From Belnapia rosea (GTDB lineage: Bacteria > Pseudomonadota > Alphaproteobacteria > Acetobacterales > Acetobacteraceae), in the NCBI RefSeq assembly GCF_900101615.1, contig NZ_FMZX01000001.1:1178001-1242000 (forward strand): a stretch of 64,000 nucleotides of DNA, in the 5' to 3' direction. The notes under the pieces are model-generated. The model saw nothing but the letters and a program-made list of their open reading frames with translations. It ran no database searches and had not been told where the DNA came from. Of the stretch, positions 59,442 to 64,000 are shown one piece after another. The stretch's first letter is position 1, and every line of letters starts with the position of its first letter. Both the position numbers and the translations under genes were made by a program.

Positions 59442-60650
59442 TCAGGCCGCCGCAGGCACCTTGCGGCCGCCCGAGGCGAGGGCGACCAGCAGCAGCCCGG
59501 CCAGCGCCAGCACCGCCCCGGCCAGGGCCACCGCGCCATAGCCGAAGCCGAGCGAGATCACCCCGCCGCCCACCGCGGCGCCGAGGGCATTGCCGAGGTT
59601 GAAGGCCCCGATATTCACCGAGGAGGCGAGGCCCGGCGCATCGGCCGCCGCCTGCATCACCCGCATCTGCACCGGCGGCACGATGGCGAAGGTCGCGACG
59701 CCCCAGGCGAGCAGGCCGATCGCCGCGCCGACATGGCTCGTCAGTAGCAGCGGCAGCACCGCCATGATCGCCGCCAGCGCGCCGAGGAAGATCTTGGTCG
59801 CTCCATCCAGCGACCAGTCGGCCAGCCGCCCGCCCAGACCGTTGCCGATGGTGAAGCCGATGCCGATCAGCACCAGCGCCAGGGTGACAAAACTGGCGGA
59901 AGCTCCGGTCAGCGTCTCAAGCGCCGGCGCGACATAGGTGTAGAGGGTGAACATCGCCGCCGAGCCCATCACCGTCGTCGCCATCGCCAGCAACACGGCC
60001 GGGCGGATGAGCACCGTCAGCTCCCGCCGGATATCGGGCATCCGGCCCAGCTCGCCCCTTGGCAGGACGAGGAAGAGCGCCGCCATCGCCAGGATGCCGA
60101 GGCCCGCCGTGCCGGCGAAGGCCATGCGCCAGCCGATCGTCTGGCCGAGCCAGGTCGCGGCCGGCACGCCGCCGACATTGGCGATGGTCAGCCCCATGAA
60201 CATCGTCGCCACCGCGCTTGCCTGGCGCTCCTTCGGCACCACGCTCGCCGCCACCGTGGCACCGAGGCCGAAGAAGGCGCCATGGTTCATGCTGGTGACG
60301 ATGCGCGCCGCCAGCAGCGTCCAGTAGTCCGGCGCGATGGCCGAGAGCAGGTTGCCGATGGTGAAGATGCTCATCAGCAGGATCAGCGCGTTGCGCCGGC
60401 GCATCCGCCCGAGCGCGAGCGTCATCACCGGCGCGCCGAGCATCACGCCAACCGCATAGGCGCTGACCAGCAGCCCGGCGGTCGGGATGGAGACACCGAC
60501 ACCGGTGGCGATGACGGGCAGCAACCCCATCGGCGCGAATTCGGTGGTGCCGATGCCGAAGGCACCGACGGCGAGCGCCAGCAGCGGCCAGGTGGCGGCG
60601 GCACGTGATCCGGGTTGCGGCGACGGGTCGCCGGCTGCGGGTGAAGGCAT
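59442..60650 (-). CDS. MFS transporter, sugar/drug efflux (AraJ-like) subfamily
   Basis: 402 aa with 12 predicted helices. The N-terminal TWPLLALAVGAFGIGTTEFA is diagnostic of the DHA1 sugar-efflux/AraJ branch, followed by AYAVGVMLGAPVMTLALGRM and RNALILLMSIFTIGNLLSAI. It probably exports small molecules by proton antiport; the substrate is unknown. I chose Met 60650 because GAGGAG sits eight bases upstream; an upstream Met at 60674 is possible. A LysR regulator is divergent, with a small palindrome between the two, so the exporter is likely its target. Confidence 0.9.
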   Translation of the reverse strand: MPSPAAGDPSPQPGSRAAATWPLLALAVGAFGIGTTEFAPMGLLPVIATGVGVSIPTAGLLVSAYAVGVMLGAPVMTLALGRMRRRNALILLMSIFTIGNLLSAIAPDYWTLLAARIVTSMNHGAFFGLGATVAASVVPKERQASAVATMFMGLTIANVGGVPAATWLGQTIGWRMAFAGTAGLGILAMAALFLVLPRGELGRMPDIRRELTVLIRPAVLLAMATTVMGSAAMFTLYTYVAPALETLTGASASFVTLALVLIGIGFTIGNGLGGRLADWSLDGATKIFLGALAAIMAVLPLLLTSHVGAAIGLLAWGVATFAIVPPVQMRVMQAAADAPGLASSVNIGAFNLGNALGAAVGGGVISLGFGYGAVALAGAVLALAGLLLVALASGGRKVPAAA

Positions 60651-60793
60651 GGGATTCTCCTCGGGATTCGTCATGCTGCGCGCCCGGGCCGCTCCCCGGC
60701 TTGAACCGGCGTGATCGCGGCAATGGCGCAGCCTTGCACCCAGGATGGCGAGGCCGGGGGCAGGCGATAAGCCGGCCCGCCGCCACATCAGCC

Positions 60794-60808
60794 GTGAATC
60801 CAATTCAC
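60794..60808. promoter_or_regulatory. candidate LysR-type operator
   Basis: GTGAAT (60794-60799) and ATTCAC (60803-60808) are perfect inverted arms around CCA, located in the 199-base region between the divergent MFS exporter and LysR regulator. The interrupted dyad is the usual form of a LysR box. Confidence 0.55.
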
Positions 60809-60849
60809 AGCCGGCGCATGATCCCCTCCGTCATGGCCGAGGGGCACGG

Positions 60850-61752
60850 ATGGACAACAGGATCGGGGAATTGCAGGTCTTCCTGCGCGTGGCGGAGGCC
60901 GGCAGCTTCTCCGAGGCGGCACGCCAGCTGCTGATGACGCCCTCCACCATCAGCCGGCTGATCGCCCGCATCGAGGCGCGGCTCGGCGTGAAGCTGATCG
61001 AGCGCTCGACCCGCCATCTCGCGCTCACCGATGAGGGGAGGCTGCTCTACGAACGGGGCGGCGCGCTGCTCGCCGATTTCGACGCCTTCGAGCGCGAATT
61101 GGCACAGGGCGCCGGCACGCCCGGCGGGACGCTCCGCGTCAACGCCTCCGTCCCCTTCGGCACCCTCGCGCTCGAGCCGCTGCTGCCCGAATTCTGGGAG
61201 GCCTATCCACGGGTCCTGGTCGACCTCTCCCTCTCGGACGAGCTTGTCGACCTCTACATGGACCGGACGGATATCGCCTTCCGCGTCGGCGCTCTGACCG
61301 AGAGCAGCCTCATCGCGCGGCGGATCGGCGTGGCGCGGCGGAAGATCGTCGCCTCACCCGCCTATCTGGCGCGCCACGGGACGCCGCGCAGCATCGCCGA
61401 GCTCGACGGGCACAACTGCCTCGCCTTCAATTTCCGCCGGACCGCACCGGTCTGGCCGATCCGCGAAGGCGGGCGCATCCTCGACCGGATGGTGACGGGC
61501 ACGCTGCTCGCCAATAACGGGGAGACGGTGCGGCGCCTGGCGGTGGCGGGGGCCGGCCTCGCCCGGCTCGGCGACTTCCATGTCCGCGACGACATGGCGG
61601 CAGGCCGGCTGGTCGAGGTCCTGCCTGATTCGGGCGACGAGGAGGAGATCCACGCGCTCTATCTCGGCGGCCCGCTGCTGCCGCAGCGGGTCCGCGCCTT
61701 CCTCGACTTCATGGTCCCGCGCCTGCAGGCCTTCCTGAGGCGCGGGGGCTGA
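60850..61752 (+). CDS. LysR-family transcriptional regulator
   Basis: 300 aa. An N-terminal winged helix (MDNRIGELQVFLRVAEAGSF, AARQLLMTPSTISRLIARIE, LIERSTRHLALTDEGRLL) and a periplasmic-binding-like effector domain from about residue 90 (LRVNASVPFGTLALEPLLPE, AFRVGALTESSLIARRIG). The DNA-binding part places it in the large DsdC/PA2206-like group. It is divergent from the MFS exporter and probably regulates it. The stop is six bases from the stop of the convergent Bug gene. Confidence 0.92.
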   Translation: MDNRIGELQVFLRVAEAGSFSEAARQLLMTPSTISRLIARIEARLGVKLIERSTRHLALTDEGRLLYERGGALLADFDAFERELAQGAGTPGGTLRVNASVPFGTLALEPLLPEFWEAYPRVLVDLSLSDELVDLYMDRTDIAFRVGALTESSLIARRIGVARRKIVASPAYLARHGTPRSIAELDGHNCLAFNFRRTAPVWPIREGGRILDRMVTGTLLANNGETVRRLAVAGAGLARLGDFHVRDDMAAGRLVEVLPDSGDEEEIHALYLGGPLLPQRVRAFLDFMVPRLQAFLRRGG

Positions 61753-61758
61753 CCCTGC

Positions 61759-62733
61759 TCAGTCGGCGTATTGCCCCGCCGCCTGGATGATCGGCCGCCA
61801 CTTGGCGATATCGGCCTGCCAGAAGGCGCGATGCGCCTCCGGCGTCGCCCGGTCCTGCGCCACCGGCGCGGTGCCGAGCTCGCCGAAGCGGGCAACCAGC
61901 TTCTCGTCGCGCAGCGCCACCTGCAGCGCCTGGGAGAGGCGCTGCACCACCGGTGCCGGCGTCCCCTTCGGCGCGTAGAGCCCGTGCCACACGCTGACCT
62001 GGAAGGCCGGCAGCCCCGCCTCGGCCGAGGTCGGCACATTCGGCAGCGCCGGGATGCGCGCCTCGGTCGTCACCGAGAAGACCTTCAGCGCGTTCGAATT
62101 GATCTGCTCGGTGGTGTTGGTCGTCTGGTCGCACATCAGGTCGATGCGGCCGGTGAGGATTTCCTGCATGGCCGGGCCGGTGCCGCGGAAGGGCACGGTC
62201 GTCATCGGCGCATCGACGGCCTTCATCAGCAGCAGGCCGCAGAGATGGCTCGCCGCGCCGATGCCCGCATTGGCGTAATTGAGGTTCTCCCGCTCCCGCC
62301 GGATCACCGTGATCGCCTCGGCGAGGGTGTTCGCCGGGAAATCCTTCTTCGCCACCAACGTCATCGGCACTTCGGTGATCAGGCCGACCGGCTCGAAGCC
62401 GCCCACCGGGTCATAGGCGAGGCGCCGGTAGAGCGAAGGCGTCGTCGCCATGCCGATATGGTGCAGCAGCAGCGTATAGCCATCCGGCCGGGCCTGGGCC
62501 ACACGCTGGGAGCCGATGGTGCCCCCGGCCCCGCCGGCATTCTCCACCACCACGGTCTGGCCGAGGTCGCGCCCCATCGCCTCGGCGACCAGGCGCGAGA
62601 CCGTGTCGGTCGGCCCGCCGGCTGCGAAGGGCACGATGATGGTGATGGTGCGGCTGGGGAATTGCTGGGCCATCGCCGGCCCTGCGGCGACCAGCGACAG
62701 CGCCATCAAGGCACGGCGAGCGATTCGAATCAT
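61759..62733 (-). CDS. Bug-family tripartite tricarboxylate transporter substrate-binding protein (TctC-like)
   Basis: 324 aa, the same length as the other Bug protein at 54257 but only distantly similar in sequence. A signal peptide (RRALMALSLVAAGPAMA) precedes FPSRTITIIVPFAAGGPTDT, VVENAGGAGGTIGSQRVAQA, PVGLITEVPMTLVAKKDFPA and ASHLCGLLLMKAVDAPM. It should bind a small carboxylate in the periplasm. No TctAB permease genes are adjacent. It converges on the LysR gene and is followed on the other side by lepA on the same strand, 77 bases away. Confidence 0.9.
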   Translation of the reverse strand: MIRIARRALMALSLVAAGPAMAQQFPSRTITIIVPFAAGGPTDTVSRLVAEAMGRDLGQTVVVENAGGAGGTIGSQRVAQARPDGYTLLLHHIGMATTPSLYRRLAYDPVGGFEPVGLITEVPMTLVAKKDFPANTLAEAITVIRRERENLNYANAGIGAASHLCGLLLMKAVDAPMTTVPFRGTGPAMQEILTGRIDLMCDQTTNTTEQINSNALKVFSVTTEARIPALPNVPTSAEAGLPAFQVSVWHGLYAPKGTPAPVVQRLSQALQVALRDEKLVARFGELGTAPVAQDRATPEAHRAFWQADIAKWRPIIQAAGQYAD

Positions 62734-62810
62734 GGAGTTCTCCCGGTGCGGCGTCGTTCCGATCGGGCCGCTTAGATGACATGGGGTTCAGGAATCAACC
62801 CCCAACCCTG

Positions 62811-64000
62811 TCAGGCATCCATTTTCAGCGCGGCGATGAAGGCGCTCTGCGGGATCTCGACCTTGCCGAACTGCCGCATGCGCTTCTTGCCCTCCTTCTG
62901 CTTGTCGAGAAGCTTGCGCTTGCGGCTGATGTCACCGCCGTAGCATTTCGCGGTCACGTCCTTCGACATCGCCGAGATGGTCTCGCGCGCGATCACCCGC
63001 CCGCCGATCGCCGCCTGGATCGGGATCTTGAAGAGCTGGCGCGGGATCAGCTCCTTCAGCCGCTCGCAGATCTGCCGGCCGCGCCGGTCGGCCTGGCTGC
63101 GATGCGCCATGAAGGACAGCGCATCGACCGGCTCGGCATTCACCAGGATGGAGATCTTCACCAGGTCGCCGGCCTCGTAGCCATCGACCTGGTAGTCGAA
63201 GCTGGCATAGCCGCGGCTGAGCGACTTGAGTCGGTCGTAGAAGTCGAAGACCACCTCGTTCAGCGGCAGCCGGTACACCGCCATGGCGCGGGTGCCGACA
63301 TAGGTCAGCTCCACCTGCCGGCCGCGGCGCTCGTTGCAGAGCGTCAGCACGGGCCCGAGATACTCGTCCGGCACCATGATGGTCGCCTTGATCCAGGGCT
63401 CCTGGATCTCCTCGATCACGCTCGGGTCCGGCATGTCGGCCGGGTTGTGCAGGTCGAACTCCTCCCCGTTCGTCCGCCTCAGCTTGTAGACGACGGAGGG
63501 CGCGGTCGCGATCAGGTCGAGGTCGAACTCGCGGGACAGCCGCTCCTGCACGATCTCCAGATGCAGCAGGCCGAGGAAGCCGCAGCGGTAGCCGAGGCCG
63601 AGCGCGGCGCTGGTCTCCATCTCGTAGTGGAAGCTGCTGTCGTTCAGCCGCAGCTTGCCGACGCTCTCGCGCAGCTTCTCGAAGTCGTCGGCATCGACCG
63701 GGTAGAGCCCGCACCACACCACCGGGATGCTCGGCTTGAAGCCCGGCAGCGCCTCGGAGGCCGGGTTGCGGTCATCGGTGATGGTGTCGCCGACATTGGT
63801 GTCGGCCACCGTCTTGATGGCCGCCGTCACATAGCCCATCTCGCCGGGGCCCAGGCTCTCGGCAGCGATCATCTTCGGGGTGAAGACGCCGACCTGCTCG
63901 ATGGTATGCACCGCGCCGTTCGACATCATGCGGATGCGCTGGCCCTTGCGCAGGTGCCCGTCCCTCACCCGCACCAGCACGACGACGCCGAGATAGGCGT
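62811..64000 (-). CDS. lepA: elongation factor 4 (LepA), 3' portion (partial)
   Basis: About 396 C-terminal residues are visible; the N-terminal GTPase region lies beyond the window. LepA is a ribosome-associated GTPase that promotes translocation quality or back-translocation under stress. The frame reads through base 64000 ([14 protein letters not shown]), so this is a partial gene, not a short one. Seen: [75 protein letters not shown] and the LepA-specific C-terminus [20 protein letters not shown] and [13 protein letters not shown]. Confidence 0.96.
   Translation of the reverse strand, partial: AYLGVVVLVRVRDGHLRKGQRIRMMSNGAVHTIEQVGVFTPKMIAAESLGPGEMGYVTAAIKTVADTNVGDTITDDRNPASEALPGFKPSIPVVWCGLYPVDADDFEKLRESVGKLRLNDSSFHYEMETSAALGLGYRCGFLGLLHLEIVQERLSREFDLDLIATAPSVVYKLRRTNGEEFDLHNPADMPDPSVIEEIQEPWIKATIMVPDEYLGPVLTLCNERRGRQVELTYVGTRAMAVYRLPLNEVVFDFYDRLKSLSRGYASFDYQVDGYEAGDLVKISILVNAEPVDALSFMAHRSQADRRGRQICERLKELIPRQLFKIPIQAAIGGRVIARETISAMSKDVTAKCYGGDISRKRKLLDKQKEGKKRMRQFGKVEIPQSAFIAALKMDA

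Noticed and set aside
1-64000. CRISPR arrays, tRNA or rRNA genes, insertion sequences, prophage or integrase genes
   Set aside because: I looked for regularly spaced repeats, cloverleaf-like and rRNA-like sequence, transposase or integrase motifs and found none I could support. A tRNA missed by eye cannot be fully excluded.

Overview
The window is a stretch of ordinary, gene-dense bacterial chromosome of very high GC content. I infer an alphaproteobacterium, most likely an acetic-acid-bacteria relative (Acetobacteraceae, Roseomonas-like). The reasons are the strong G/C third-position bias, two TctC/Bug tricarboxylate-type binding proteins, an alphaproteobacterial citrate synthase, an ELM1-type protein, the gatCAB / ruvX-pyrB-pyrC-plsY-dprA-topA-rnr layout, and KDO lipopolysaccharide genes. 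This placement rests on gene content, not on a database search. I see no rRNA, tRNA, insertion sequence, prophage, integrase or CRISPR array, and no gap longer than about 300 bases without a gene.

Layout. 1-3.7 kb: tail of an RND efflux pump, folE, an HWE sensor kinase, a DUF169 protein and a formamidase/acetamidase. 3.7-8.5 kb: a nested palindrome, a TonB-dependent receptor divergent from an amidohydrolase, a glutathione S-transferase and a small TM2 protein. 8.5-12.1 kb (minus): gatC-gatA-unknown-gatB in tight coupling. 12.2-23.7 kb (plus): ruvX, pyrB, a dihydroorotase-like pyrC lacking metal ligands, plsY, dprA, topA, rnr, an S41 protease and a degenerate SNase-fold protein. 23.8-27.1 kb: gltA with a clear terminator, two unrecognised proteins and an Asp/Glu racemase. 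27.2-32.1 kb: a tartrate/D-malate dehydrogenase, purC, msrQ, an ELM1 protein and pyrE.

32-39.8 kb: an orphan family-5 binding protein, then a siderophore-uptake operon behind a Fur-box-like site: TonB-dependent receptor, PiuC-type dioxygenase, PepSY membrane protein, exbB, exbD, tonB. Receptor and energising complex are therefore co-transcribed under probable iron control. 39.8-43.6 kb (minus): a BisC/TorA-type molybdoenzyme coupled to a PhoX-like (DUF839) protein. 43.8-46.4 kb: a class III aminotransferase coupled to an O-antigen-ligase-like protein. 46.4-52.3 kb (minus): kdsA-kdsB-kdsD-kdpD-kdpE, an operon that joins KDO synthesis to a potassium-type two-component system with no kdpFABC pump in view.

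52.5-64 kb: a lone flagellin gene, a proline-rich lipoprotein, a Bug-type binding protein, a tricarballylate-dehydrogenase-like flavoprotein with a perfect GntR-type operator, its GntR regulator, a CitE-like lyase, a haloperoxidase-type hydrolase, an MFS exporter divergent from a LysR regulator, a second Bug protein and the 3' part of lepA. The flavoprotein, regulator, lyase and binding protein look like a small carboxylate catabolism cluster.

I found no convincing wholly new system. The most interesting points are the catalytically stripped pyrC and SNase-like proteins, the unknown gene inside gatCAB, the KDO-KdpDE operon, the molybdoenzyme-PhoX pair, and several well-formed palindromes.
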